NCBI GenBank assembly: GCA_007571115.1
Contig: RKSA01000208.1
Location: 1 to 8,244 of the forward strand
Source of the DNA: Gammaproteobacteria bacterium
Lineage (GTDB): Bacteria; Pseudomonadota; Gammaproteobacteria; Pseudomonadales; Pseudohongiellaceae
DNA length: 8,244 nucleotides
Direction: 5' to 3'
Numbering within the stretch: position 1 is the first letter of the stretch; each line of letters starts with the position of its first letter. A model generated the notes under the pieces. It was not told the DNA's origin. It saw only the letters and a program-made list of their open reading frames with translations, and did not search any database. A program made the translations under genes and the position numbers. Shown piece after piece: positions 1 through 7,564 of this stretch.

Positions 1-3000
1 AGGCGCCGGTCGATGCGGTCAAGCCGGAAGCCTTTCCGGCCGGGCGCTTGGAGGATCGTCGCGCGGGCATTTTCGATCATGGCGCACGCGGCATCGTTCC
101 ATCGCGAATCGATGCCGGAACGTTCGAGCTGGGTTGCGCACAACTTGCCGATGTCCTGCGCATCCGCGCCACCGGTATCGAGGAGTTCGAAAATCCTGTG
201 CATGCAAGTGCCGGTTCTGATGCCGCGAGGGAAGTCGAAAGCGTGGTTCGCCTGAGCTTGCCATTCCGTCGGCTGCGCATCCGGTCCTGATGCCGGTTCG
301 CCTTCGTCGTGATCCCTCGCTGCGGTTTCGCCATCGGGCCGCACCTGGATGGCAGTCAGCGCGGTGAAACTCGTCATCTGGCGGATGCGCCGCAGGCTGC
401 GGTCGAAATGGCGGCAGGCCAGGTCTTCGCCGAGGCATTTGTGTTGCTTCGCTTCCGTGTCAGCGCCCAAGCCCTCGAATTGACTTGCAATGCCGACACC
501 GGGCTCTTCCTCGGGCGAGTCCCCTGAATCGGCAGCGCCCAGATCGCGAATCCCGGCGCTGCCATCCGGGCAGCGATCGACAAGCGCCTGAATGTCGTCG
601 CACAGCGTGTTCCATGATTTTTCCTGGAATTCGCCTTTGCACGATTCGTAAACGTCGCGAACGTCATCGGGAACGGCGGGGCCAGCGTCGAGATGCCTGC
701 CGGTGCCGGCCAGTTGCTCGAGTGGCTGCCTGTTCGCCGGGTCCCCATGCAACAGCCAGACCAGCGGCGGCAATTCCTTTTCCCCTCTGCTGTTCACTCT
801 CGTCCAGACCACAACGCAACGTTCGCTGGCGCGGGTCAGCGCCACATACAGGCGCCGCAGCGACTCGCCGAACGCTTCCATTCGCTCCATGTCCCGCGCG
901 TGCGTCGTCTCTGGCGCAAAATCGAGCGTTGCGCAGAGCTTGCCCCCTTCGCGTTCGTGATAGCTCGCCGGTTCGCCCGAGCGCTTCGCTTGAAGCTGCT
1001 TCGAGTGCCAGGCGAAAGGCAGGTAGACGATGGGGAATTCAAGCCCCTTGCTGCCATGAATCGTCATGATCTTGACCAGATCCTCGTCGCTCTCGATTCG
1101 CAGGATCGTCGATTCCCCGGCTTCCCGGTGCCCGCTTTTCGCTTCGAGGCGACGGCGCTCTAGCCAATGCAGCAGTTCCGCAGGCTGCAAGCGGCTTTCG
1201 CTTTCGGCGTTTTGCAGAAGTTCGGCGAGATGGCGCGCGTTGGTGAGTCGGCGTGGCCCGTCGGCGTATCGCAGCAAGTGGCCGCTGCCGCTGTCGATGA
1301 TTTGCCGCAACATCGCGCCAACTCCGCGAAACTGCCAGGTCGCGCGCCAATTTTCGAACCTGCTCGACCATTCGCCCCAGGCTTCGTCTCGCTCGCGAAG
1401 CTCGAGCAATTCCTCGTTCGTCAACCCGAGCAGCTCGCAGCCCAAGGCCGTGCGCAAGTGGTCGTGCCGCCCCGCATTCGCAAGTGCGGACAGCAGCCGC
1501 TGGAGTTCCGCCGCCTCCCGGCTGCCGAACACGTTCGACTTGTCCGAACTGATGCAGCGGCAGCCGCGTTCGTGCAAGGCATCGGCGACGCGGCGGCCAA
1601 GCTGGTTCTCTGGCACGAGCACCGCGATATCCGCAGCCCGCAGCGGCCTTCCCTCGACCTTGGCCCGGCCCGCGCGGGCCTGCTCGAGCAGATGGGCGAT
1701 GTCTTCCGCTGTTGCCTCTGCCGCCGCACGGACTGCGGTTTCATTGTTCTTTTGCTCATCGAGCAGCCAGAAGCTGAAAGGGGTCGCTTCCCCGTCATCG
1801 ACTTGCAGCGCCCCTGCCGAATCGCGCCCCGGCACGGCGGACTGAAAGGCGATTTCCGGAACGGCAAAGGCCAGGGGCATGTCGAACACGGCATTGACTG
1901 TGTACACAAGTCGCGGCGCGGATCGCCAGTTGCGCTCGAGCAGCACTTCGAAGCTGTCCTGCCTTTGCTGATCCAGATAGGCAAAAACGTCGGCGCCGCG
2001 AAACTGGTAGATCGACTGCTTCGGGTCGCCGACGATCAAGAGGCTGCCGTGCTTTTCGGCCTGGGAGGAATCGTCGGCTGCAGGCCTGTCGTAAATGCGC
2101 TCGAAAATCGCGGCTTGCAAACGATCGGTGTCCTGAAACTCGTCGATCAGGGCGACCGGAAAGCGCTGGCGAAGCTCGCTGGCGAGACGCTCCCCCGCCG
2201 GCCCGGACAATGCTGCGTGCATCTCCGCGAGCAAGTCGTCATAGGTCAGTTGCCGGGTGTCGCGAACCACTCGGGAGATCTCCCCGCAGAACTGCTGCCA
2301 CAGCCTCCAGCGGGAAGCGGCCAGCCAATCGCCATAGTCGGCCTTGAGCTGCTGGCAGGCATCGTGGACTGCATCGAAAGCTTCGAACAAGGGGTTTTCG
2401 GGGACTTGAAAATGCTTCTTGCAAGATTGTTCGAGTTTTTCCCTGCCGAGCTTCTGCGTCGCTGTTGCCAGGGCGCTGACATCGCTTGGCAGCCGGTCTT
2501 GCCGGGCCGCCGCCTCGATTTCGGCAAGCCAGCCGCTCGCCCTCACTGGCCCATAGCTGTGTTTGTGCAAGGAATCGCCAGTTGCAAACTCACGAGCCGC
2601 TTCGCCGTGCTCGCCCCATAGCTTGCGGACTTCGTCCAGCGCAGTGCGCAAGGGCTGCTCCGCCTCTGCCGGGGTGGCCAGTGCCTTGGCAACGCCCCGG
2701 ACTTTCGTGACCGGTCGCGACCGCTGCCTGCCGATCCAGCGCGCCAATTCGTCCGGCAAGAATTTTTCCGCCATGACAAAATCGGCGAAGGTCGCCGAAC
2801 AGGCTCGCAATTCGCGCTGCCAGAGGTCACGCACCACAGACTCGATGATTTCGGCGCCGTTACCGACTACTTCGATGCCGAAAGGGAATCCGCTCTCGAA
2901 GGCGAATTCGCCGAGCGCCTGCTGGCAAAAGCCATGGATCGTGCAGATGTTGGCAAGGTCGATATCGAGCAGAGCCTGATCGATTCTTGCGCTGACATCT

Positions 3001-3407
3001 TTCCGTTCGAGCCGCTTCCGGGCGAGCCAGAAATCGAGCAGTTCCCGCGCCTGCTCGCTGCCAGCGGCGGCTTCGGCTGGAGCCTCGTGTCCGAACCGCC
3101 CTCCTGGCGGGCTTCGCCGAGTTTCGCCGTTGCCGGATGGCTCTTCGCCATCAGCTTCCGCGCCCGGGGCGAGCTGATCGTACACCTGTTTCAAGATCGA
3201 GCGAATTCGCTTGCGCAATTCGTCGGTTGCCGCCCTTGTGAAAGTGACGACGAGCAGGTTTTCGATCCGGCAATCGGCTTCGACGATCTGCCGCGCGACC
3301 AGGGTCGTGATCGCCCGGGTCTTGCCCGAACCCGCGCTCGCCTCGATCAGGACGCGCCTTTCTTGCAAGGGCACGTCCAGCGGGCTGTTGGCCCGGAAAC
3401 GCATCAT
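1..3407 (-). CDS. recB: RecBCD enzyme subunit RecB, helicase-nuclease (partial, 3' end outside window)
   Basis: RecB is the 3'-5' helicase and the only nuclease subunit of RecBCD, which processes double-strand ends for RecA. The frame is open from 3407 to the window edge; I read every codon and found no stop, giving 1135 residues. Superfamily 1 helicase motifs appear in order: Walker A ASAGSGKT at 23-30, with the lysine at 29 as in E. coli RecB; VVTFTRAATDELR at 53-65; ICTIHGFCQ at 154-162; DEFQDTD at 422-428; GDPKQSIYQFRGAD shortly after; MTIHGSKGLEF around 781-791; LRRLYVALTRA at 850-860. The nuclease domain begins with FPRGIRTGTCMHRIFEL; His1070 matches the metal-binding His956 of E. coli. 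The later Asp/Asp-Lys nuclease residues lie beyond coordinate 1. The start codon ATG overlaps the recC stop as ATGA, with GGCAGG just upstream, so translational coupling is likely; a second ATG follows at once at 3404. Compared with E. coli the protein is over 100 residues longer before His1070. Confidence 0.97.
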   Translation of the reverse strand, partial: MMRFRANSPLDVPLQERRVLIEASAGSGKTRAITTLVARQIVEADCRIENLLVVTFTRAATDELRKRIRSILKQVYDQLAPGAEADGEEPSGNGETRRSPPGGRFGHEAPAEAAAGSEQARELLDFWLARKRLERKDVSARIDQALLDIDLANICTIHGFCQQALGEFAFESGFPFGIEVVGNGAEIIESVVRDLWQRELRACSATFADFVMAEKFLPDELARWIGRQRSRPVTKVRGVAKALATPAEAEQPLRTALDEVRKLWGEHGEAAREFATGDSLHKHSYGPVRASGWLAEIEAAARQDRLPSDVSALATATQKLGREKLEQSCKKHFQVPENPLFEAFDAVHDACQQLKADYGDWLAASRWRLWQQFCGEISRVVRDTRQLTYDDLLAEMHAALSGPAGERLASELRQRFPVALIDEFQDTDRLQAAIFERIYDRPAADDSSQAEKHGSLLIVGDPKQSIYQFRGADVFAYLDQQRQDSFEVLLERNWRSAPRLVYTVNAVFDMPLAFAVPEIAFQSAVPGRDSAGALQVDDGEATPFSFWLLDEQKNNETAVRAAAEATAEDIAHLLEQARAGRAKVEGRPLRAADIAVLVPENQLGRRVADALHERGCRCISSDKSNVFGSREAAELQRLLSALANAGRHDHLRTALGCELLGLTNEELLELRERDEAWGEWSSRFENWRATWQFRGVGAMLRQIIDSGSGHLLRYADGPRRLTNARHLAELLQNAESESRLQPAELLHWLERRRLEAKSGHREAGESTILRIESDEDLVKIMTIHGSKGLEFPIVYLPFAWHSKQLQAKRSGEPASYHEREGGKLCATLDFAPETTHARDMERMEAFGESLRRLYVALTRASERCVVVWTRVNSRGEKELPPLVWLLHGDPANRQPLEQLAGTGRHLDAGPAVPDDVRDVYESCKGEFQEKSWNTLCDDIQALVDRCPDGSAGIRDLGAADSGDSPEEEPGVGIASQFEGLGADTEAKQHKCLGEDLACRHFDRSLRRIRQMTSFTALTAIQVRPDGETAARDHDEGEPASGPDAQPTEWQAQANHAFDFPRGIRTGTCMHRIFELLDTGGADAQDIGKLCATQLERSGIDSRWNDAACAMIENARATILQAPGRKGFRLDRIDRR

Positions 3408-4204
3408 CGGGCCTGCCCGCCCAGGCGGCCTGCCAATGGCAGCAACAGTTTTTCCGCGAGCGAGAGGAAATCGCCACTGAGCGGATCTGTGCCGTTCCAG
3501 ATCAGCTCGTTGGCAGCCTCCTCGCTCTCGGGAGAGGGCGCTTGCCGAAAAGCATCGCCAAGCCACTGTTGCCTGGCCTTGGCAAGCGCTTTTTCAGGAG
3601 CACCGCCTTTGCCGAGCTCCTTGGCGCAAGCGTAGGACGCTTCGGGGAAGAATGGCAGCGGCGCGGACAGTCCGCGCCACCAGGCATCAAGCCAGTCGGC
3701 GAGGGATGCAGCGGACTCGGCAGCATCGACAAGGCCTTCCTGCAGCTTGCCACTCTCCAGCCAGATCAGCCTGGCCGGCAAGAGCTCGTAGCTCTTGTCC
3801 GTCGCGCACAAGGCAAGCTGGCGCAGGCCCACGCTGATGCGGTCCTGGGCGCGAAGCCTGCCATTGCGCCACCAGAGCAGATGGCTTTCGCTGACGTTCG
3901 CGATCGCGCCGGTAACGCGGAACCCGCTGATCTGCAAGTCGATCCTCACCGGCGCAGCCTCCATCGCGCTGGCATGGCGGCGCAAAAGCTCATCGAGTCT
4001 GGTCACTTGGGCGCCAAGCTTGTCGAAAGCCGCGTCGCCGAAACCGCCGTGGGGCAGATTGCCGCTCGCCAGCATCGCCTGCTCGATCCGCTCGAGGCCG
4101 GCCTCGCCGCGAGCGGCGAGATGCCGCAGCATGTCCTCGCGCAGGCGGTACTTGTCAAGACCATCGACCTGCAAGGGTTCGGCCTCATCGACGGTTTCGG
4201 CACT
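3404..4204 (-). CDS. recC: RecC C-terminal domain, second part of the frameshifted recC
   Basis: This stretch continues recC in the -1 frame relative to the upstream part. It starts with SAETVDEAEPLQVDGL and runs 266 codons to TGA at 3406-3404. The segment DGLDKYRLREDML aligns with E. coli EGLSRYQINQQLL, NLPHGGFG with DLPYGAFG, WRGLSAPLPFFPE with YREGMSAPLLVLPE, and the end LLLPLAGRLGG with FLLPLFRFNQS. With the 843 upstream residues the total would be 1109, against 1122 in E. coli. The same frame stays open upstream to an ATG at 4441, but residues before 4204 there are out of frame with RecC and should not count as protein. In E. coli this C-terminal region is the nuclease-like fold that helps hold the complex together. 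The TGA overlaps the recB ATG, so translation reaching it would favour recB expression. Lack of decay over 266 codons argues that the break is recent or technical. Confidence 0.9.
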   Translation of the reverse strand, partial: SAETVDEAEPLQVDGLDKYRLREDMLRHLAARGEAGLERIEQAMLASGNLPHGGFGDAAFDKLGAQVTRLDELLRRHASAMEAAPVRIDLQISGFRVTGAIANVSESHLLWWRNGRLRAQDRISVGLRQLALCATDKSYELLPARLIWLESGKLQEGLVDAAESAASLADWLDAWWRGLSAPLPFFPEASYACAKELGKGGAPEKALAKARQQWLGDAFRQAPSPESEEAANELIWNGTDPLSGDFLSLAEKLLLPLAGRLGGQAR

Positions 4205-6732
4205 TTTTCCAGGCGGAAGCCGAGGCGGTCTCGCAGAAAGCCGGCTGCTGGATTGGCGAAAAAACGCTCCAGCTCGGCGAGCGTGACTTCGCGACGCGAA
4301 TCGTCGGGCTCGGGCAGGACGTGATGGAAGCGGCTGGCCTTGCATCTGCCTGTGGAGCGCGAGCGATTCGCGCGGTGCGCCTCGTCGGCATCGCGAACGG
4401 CCTGGGCCGCAGCGAGCATGCGCTCGGAATAGCTGAACCATTGCGGGCTGTTACCGAAGTAGCGCGAGCTGAACGGCTGTAGCGGGTGCTTGATCGTGAT
4501 CGAGTCCGCAGCGGATTGCCCGCTTTGCAGGTCTGTGGCGGGAAACCTCGCATCGAGATAGTCGATCAGTTCATCGACGACTACCGACGGCGGAATTTCC
4601 ATATCGTCGCGCTGGTTGCGCCCGGTGTAGGTGACGAGGAAGCTTGAGCGTGCCGCGAGCAAGGCTTCGAGAAAGGCGAAACGGTCGTCGTCCCGGGTGT
4701 CGCGGTCGCCGCGCCGGCGCTTGCTCGTCGCGACGAGATCGAAGCTGTGGCGAGGCATCTTGCGCGGGAACGTCGTGCCGTTCATTCCCACTGCGCAAAC
4801 GACTTTCGCCGGCAATATCTGCCCTGGCGCCAGCCTGCCCACAGCCACGCCATCGGCAAGCCGCGCCGGACCCAGCGCCGGGCTGCTCGCTGCCTCGCGC
4901 AAGGCCTGGCGAACGACCGCAAACGGGATCGGGCAGCCGGTTCGCCCTGCCTGGCGCGCGAAATCGCCGATCAGTTCCCGCGCCTCGGTGATTTCTTCCG
5001 CAGCCTGGCGCGCGGCCTCGAAGTCGGCATATCGGGAGATGCTGGCGCCGTCATCGAAAAATGTCGCCAAGGTGTCCGACAAGTCTTTCGCCCATTGCCT
5101 TGCGCTGCGTTCGCCGGCAAACCGCCAGGGCAGGCAAAATGCATTTTCGCAGTAGGAAATGAAACGCCCAAGCCGTTCGTAGTCGTTCTCGCCAGCATCA
5201 AGACCGGCCTCGCCATGGATGACGCAGGGCGCCACGCCGAGCACGAGAGCGCCAACATCGCCAGTTGCATAGCCCATCAGCAAGCGGTGCAGACCTTCGC
5301 GCCAGCTATGGCCGGGGACTTTCGCCATGTGTTCTGCGTCGCCGCAGGCGCTGTTCCCGCTCTCGGCACGAGTGTCGATGGCGCGGCGAATCCCAGCTTT
5401 GCGCAGCCAGGCGCGGAGCGATGGCAAGCTGCTTTCGCCGATGCCGAAACGCGCTCTCAGCGCCGGCGCCGCCAGCGGGGCAAGCACGGCTTCCACGCCG
5501 TAGCGCGAGCCGGGCAAGGCAAGCAAGTCGAGAAACGCCCGGACAGTCGGCGAGCCGACCGCGCGAAATCGCGACAAGCTGAGCGGAATGCGGCCTTCGG
5601 CCTCGAATACGGCGGCGATCATCGGGCCGTAGGCCGCCAGGTCTGGAGTCACGATCATGATGTCCGCAGCTTCGATCGCGGGGTTCGATTCGAGCACGTC
5701 GAGCAGGCGGTCGTGCAAGACTTCCACTTCGCGCATCGCCGAATGGCAGCAATGGATTTGCAGCGAGGAGTCGGGGGGCACGGCGTCGACCGCAGCAGCA
5801 TCGGCGGCAGAACGCAGCAACTGGATGTCCTCTTGCACCGCAGCGAGCCGCGAAGTGCCGCTCGTCCGGGGGAAATGCTGGTGGCCGTCTCCCAGCTCGA
5901 CCAAGGCATCGAAAGTGTCCTGGCCGCCTCGCCCCCAGGCTGCGAGCAATTTGTTGCCTTCCTCGAAATGCAGTTGCCCGGGATCGCCTCCCCGGGCCCG
6001 GGTGCGGCTTGCCCGCTCGGTGTGGATATCCCCCCAGTATTCCTCGCTTGGCGAGAAATGGAAAACGTGCAAATCGATGATCTTGCCGAGTTCCCCAAGC
6101 CATTGCAGGTACGACGGCGAAAGCGCGGCAACGTTGTAGAAAAACACCCTTCGTGGCCAGTCTTGTGGATCGCTGCCATCGGCAGTTTCGCGCTGAAATG
6201 CCGCCAGCGCGTCGACCCAATGCTGTTCCTCGACCTTGCTCGCGAGCAAGCGCCACAGGCGCGCTTGCCACGGGCCCGAGCCGGAGTCTTGCTGCCAGCC
6301 GCCGATCCAGTCGGGGCGGAAGTTGATGCAGCGGTCGAACACCCGGGCAAGCCTGTCGGCGAGTTCGAATTTCTTGCGCTCGTCGCCATCGGCAAGGAAG
6401 GTTCGCACTGCGTCGGACCCCGGCTGCCGGGCGAATTCAGGCAGCAGCTCGAACAGGTGCCAGCGCAGGTTGGCGGGATCGAATCCCTGGGCCTTGCTCA
6501 GCGAGGGAACCGCCTGGCGCAAGATCGACCAGGCAAATTCGGCAGGCAATTCGAAGCTGACATTCGCGACGATCCCCAGTTCGCGGGCGATTTCGAGCTT
6601 CAGCCACTGTCCCGTGGCCTGGTGTGGCACGACGATCCGCTCGGCAGTACACGGGTCCGATGGATCATCGCGGATCAGGCAGGCAAGCTTGGCAGCAAGC
6701 AGCTCCAGGCGATTGGAGTGGAATACGTGCAT
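4003..6732 (-). CDS. recC: RecBCD enzyme subunit RecC, N-terminal 843 residues, ending in an out-of-frame tail
   Basis: RecC is the scaffold of RecBCD; it splits the duplex, and its inactive helicase-like domains scan the 3' strand for Chi. The ORF is 909 codons, but only residues 1-843 are RecC. The start MHVFHSNRLELL matches the E. coli N terminus (HSNRL). Other RecC hallmarks are QWL at 42-44, FELPAEFAW at 60-68, FRPDW at 138-142, YWGDI near 230-240, REVEVLHDRL at 334-343, MNGTTFPR in the mid-600s and GDRDTRDDDR at 675-684. Family alignment holds to RLEK at 840-843, where the reading frame shifts at an A5 run; residues 844-909 (VPKPSMRPNP onward) resemble nothing in RecC and end at 4003. 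As in most of the family, helicase catalytic motifs are absent. A weak GAGG lies 11 bases before the ATG. It sits 178 bases after thiE on the same strand. Unless the frame is restored, the product lacks the C-terminal quarter. Confidence 0.93.
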   Translation of the reverse strand: MHVFHSNRLELLAAKLACLIRDDPSDPCTAERIVVPHQATGQWLKLEIARELGIVANVSFELPAEFAWSILRQAVPSLSKAQGFDPANLRWHLFELLPEFARQPGSDAVRTFLADGDERKKFELADRLARVFDRCINFRPDWIGGWQQDSGSGPWQARLWRLLASKVEEQHWVDALAAFQRETADGSDPQDWPRRVFFYNVAALSPSYLQWLGELGKIIDLHVFHFSPSEEYWGDIHTERASRTRARGGDPGQLHFEEGNKLLAAWGRGGQDTFDALVELGDGHQHFPRTSGTSRLAAVQEDIQLLRSAADAAAVDAVPPDSSLQIHCCHSAMREVEVLHDRLLDVLESNPAIEAADIMIVTPDLAAYGPMIAAVFEAEGRIPLSLSRFRAVGSPTVRAFLDLLALPGSRYGVEAVLAPLAAPALRARFGIGESSLPSLRAWLRKAGIRRAIDTRAESGNSACGDAEHMAKVPGHSWREGLHRLLMGYATGDVGALVLGVAPCVIHGEAGLDAGENDYERLGRFISYCENAFCLPWRFAGERSARQWAKDLSDTLATFFDDGASISRYADFEAARQAAEEITEARELIGDFARQAGRTGCPIPFAVVRQALREAASSPALGPARLADGVAVGRLAPGQILPAKVVCAVGMNGTTFPRKMPRHSFDLVATSKRRRGDRDTRDDDRFAFLEALLAARSSFLVTYTGRNQRDDMEIPPSVVVDELIDYLDARFPATDLQSGQSAADSITIKHPLQPFSSRYFGNSPQWFSYSERMLAAAQAVRDADEAHRANRSRSTGRCKASRFHHVLPEPDDSRREVTLAELERFFANPAAGFLRDRLGFRLEKVPKPSMRPNPCRSMVLTSTACARTCCGISPLAARPASSGSSRRCWRAAICPTAVSATRLSTSLAPK
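4202..4210 (-). other. Apparent -1 frameshift site in recC (A5 run)
   Basis: On the minus strand the sequence is CTG GAA AAA GTG in the upstream frame, with five A at 4208-4204. RecC similarity continues only if A4204 is read twice (GAA AAA AGT GCC), which equals one missing A in an A6 run or a -1 ribosomal slip. The heptamer G GAA AAA is not a canonical X XXY YYZ slippery site: AAA can re-pair on AAA, but GAA to GGA costs a second-position mismatch. I saw no obvious strong stem just downstream, though I could not fold it. A sequencing error or a true mutation is more likely than programmed slippage. Confidence 0.85.
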
Positions 6733-6768
6733 CCGTGTCCGAACCTCGGGGAAATGCAGTGGTGCAGC

Positions 6769-6852
6769 CTAATTCAGGGCAGTCGCCCCTGACAAGGCAG
6801 CAATTGTCACGATCATTGCCGCAGACAGACGCCTTCTTGCTGAAACAGTCAT
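6769..6852 (-). CDS. Possible 27-residue hydrophobic peptide between thiE and recC
   Basis: ATG at 6852 opens a 28-codon frame ending in TAG at 6771-6769. A GGGAG lies 10 bases before the ATG, the best ribosome binding site in the gap. The peptide begins MTVSARRRLSAAM, a positively charged start, followed by IVTIAALSGATA, a short hydrophobic stretch ending in an AxA-like motif, then LN. It thus looks like a bare signal peptide or a tiny membrane peptide. It could be a leader peptide, a small toxin-like membrane peptide, the remnant of a lost exported protein, or chance. Against it: it uses AGA and AGG side by side, which the flanking genes seldom use, and I recognise no family. Confidence 0.3.
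   Translation of the reverse strand: MTVSARRRLSAAMIVTIAALSGATALN
6774..6792. repeat. Short inverted repeat in the thiE-recC gap
   Basis: TCAGGG at 6774-6779 and CCCTGA at 6787-6792 form a perfect 6-bp stem with a 7-base loop. No run of T follows on either strand, so it is a weak terminator candidate at best. It covers the last codons of the small open frame and lies about 40 bases before the recC start. It could be an operator half-site pair or chance. Confidence 0.35.
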
Positions 6853-6910
6853 GATCGCGAAGCTCCCGCCGCTTGGATGTCGACGGCTGTCTCAGTTCTC
6901 GACTTGCCGT

Positions 6911-7564
6911 TCATCGACAACGAGGTGATCGCCAGGCCATGCGATGCCGCGCGTGGAGGCCGACCAGGTCTCGTGCTGCGGTGGCGGGGTCTGGGGTGCC
7001 GAAAATTCCGTGGATCATTGCGAGCAGGTCTGCTCCTGCCAGCAGTGGCTGCCTGGCATTGCCCCGGTCGATGCCGCCGATGGCGGCGATGGGGATGTCG
7101 AGTGCGGCTCGCGCCTTGCGCAGCAGGTCGAGTTCCGCTGGTGGCGCTTGCGGTTTGCCTGTCGAGGAGAAGAAGCGGCCGAAGGCAACATAGTCGGCGC
7201 CATTGTTCCAGGCGGCCCGGGCAAGTTCGAGCGAGGCGTGACAGGTGGCGCCGATGATCGCCTCTGGGCCGAGCGCCGCCCGGGCCGAGGCGATGCTGGC
7301 GTCCCCGGCGCCGAGATGAACGCCATCGGCGCCTGCGAGAGCGCATAGCCCGATATCGTCGTTGACGATCAAGGGTACTGCGCGCTCGCGGCATATCGCA
7401 AGCAAGCGCCGCGCTTGCCCGAGTGCCTTGTTCGGGGCGCCATGCCTGGGGCGGAACTGCAACATGGCGATGCCGGCACCCGCGATTTCGGCAATGATTT
7501 CCTCATGGTCGGGACGCTCCATGAAAGCGTCGCTGGTGATCGGATAGATGCCGGAAAGGCTCAT
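6911..7564 (-). CDS. thiE: Thiamine-phosphate synthase ThiE
   Basis: ThiE condenses HMP pyrophosphate with hydroxyethylthiazole phosphate to give thiamine phosphate and pyrophosphate in the cytosol. The protein is 217 residues, the usual size (E. coli 211), and reads as a single TIM barrel: IYPITSD at 6-12; MLQFRPRH at 34-41 (pyrophosphate-binding strand); VNDD at 67-70; DGVHLGAGD at 80-88 (metal and thiazole site); IIGATCHA at 103-110; YVAFGRFFSSTGKP at 125-138; IAAIGGI at 159-165. IIGATCHA and YVAFGRFF are the Pseudomonas-type versions. Two usual residues differ: Arg40 where the QxRxK motif has Lys, and Ala86 where HLGQxD has Gln. The start at 7564 is chosen because GAGG lies six bases before it, the barrel begins there, and its ATG overlaps the thiD TGA. 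An open frame continues upstream to 7774, but those residues fall inside thiD in another frame. Confidence 0.95.
   Translation of the reverse strand: MSLSGIYPITSDAFMERPDHEEIIAEIAGAGIAMLQFRPRHGAPNKALGQARRLLAICRERAVPLIVNDDIGLCALAGADGVHLGAGDASIASARAALGPEAIIGATCHASLELARAAWNNGADYVAFGRFFSSTGKPQAPPAELDLLRKARAALDIPIAAIGGIDRGNARQPLLAGADLLAMIHGIFGTPDPATAARDLVGLHARHRMAWRSPRCR

Larger units (their letters stand above)
6733..6910. other. Intergenic gap between thiE and recC
   Basis: This 178-base space is the only real gap in the window. It holds a 27-codon open frame and an inverted repeat, listed separately. I see no T-tract after thiE that would make a convincing intrinsic terminator; a 5-bp ACGGC/GCCGT pairing just after the thiE stop has an 18-base loop and no T run. 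A possible minus-strand promoter is TTGTCA at 6795-6790, then 18 bases, then TAGGCT at 6771-6766. The -35 is good and the -10 poor, so I do not call it. recC could be read through from thiDE or have its own promoter here. Confidence 0.6.

Noticed and set aside
19..748. Several minus-strand frames of 60-139 residues near the low-coordinate end
   Set aside because: They are out-of-frame readings of recB; the recB frame is continuous here and carries the start of the nuclease domain.
1167..2621. 484-residue open frame on the plus strand opposite recB
   Set aside because: It lies codon-for-codon opposite the recB frame, crosses the RecB helicase motif region around 2142, and has no recognisable domain or start signal.
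4747..6792. 681-residue open frame on the plus strand opposite recC
   Set aside because: It is a mirror of recC in a GC-rich gene with few codons whose complements are stops. Its sequence is rich in Arg, His, Gln and Ala, shows no domain, and the minus strand has clear RecC similarity.
5877..7144. Two plus-strand GCTGGTGG octamers (E. coli Chi) at 5877-5884 and 7137-7144
   Set aside because: About half an occurrence is expected by chance in both strands at this G+C, and both lie within codon strings of recC and thiE. With several Chi-contact residues altered, there is no reason to read them as functional.
6849..7394. 181-residue minus-strand frame overlapping thiE
   Set aside because: It is an alternative frame of thiE, very rich in Arg, with no motif, while the thiE frame carries all family motifs.
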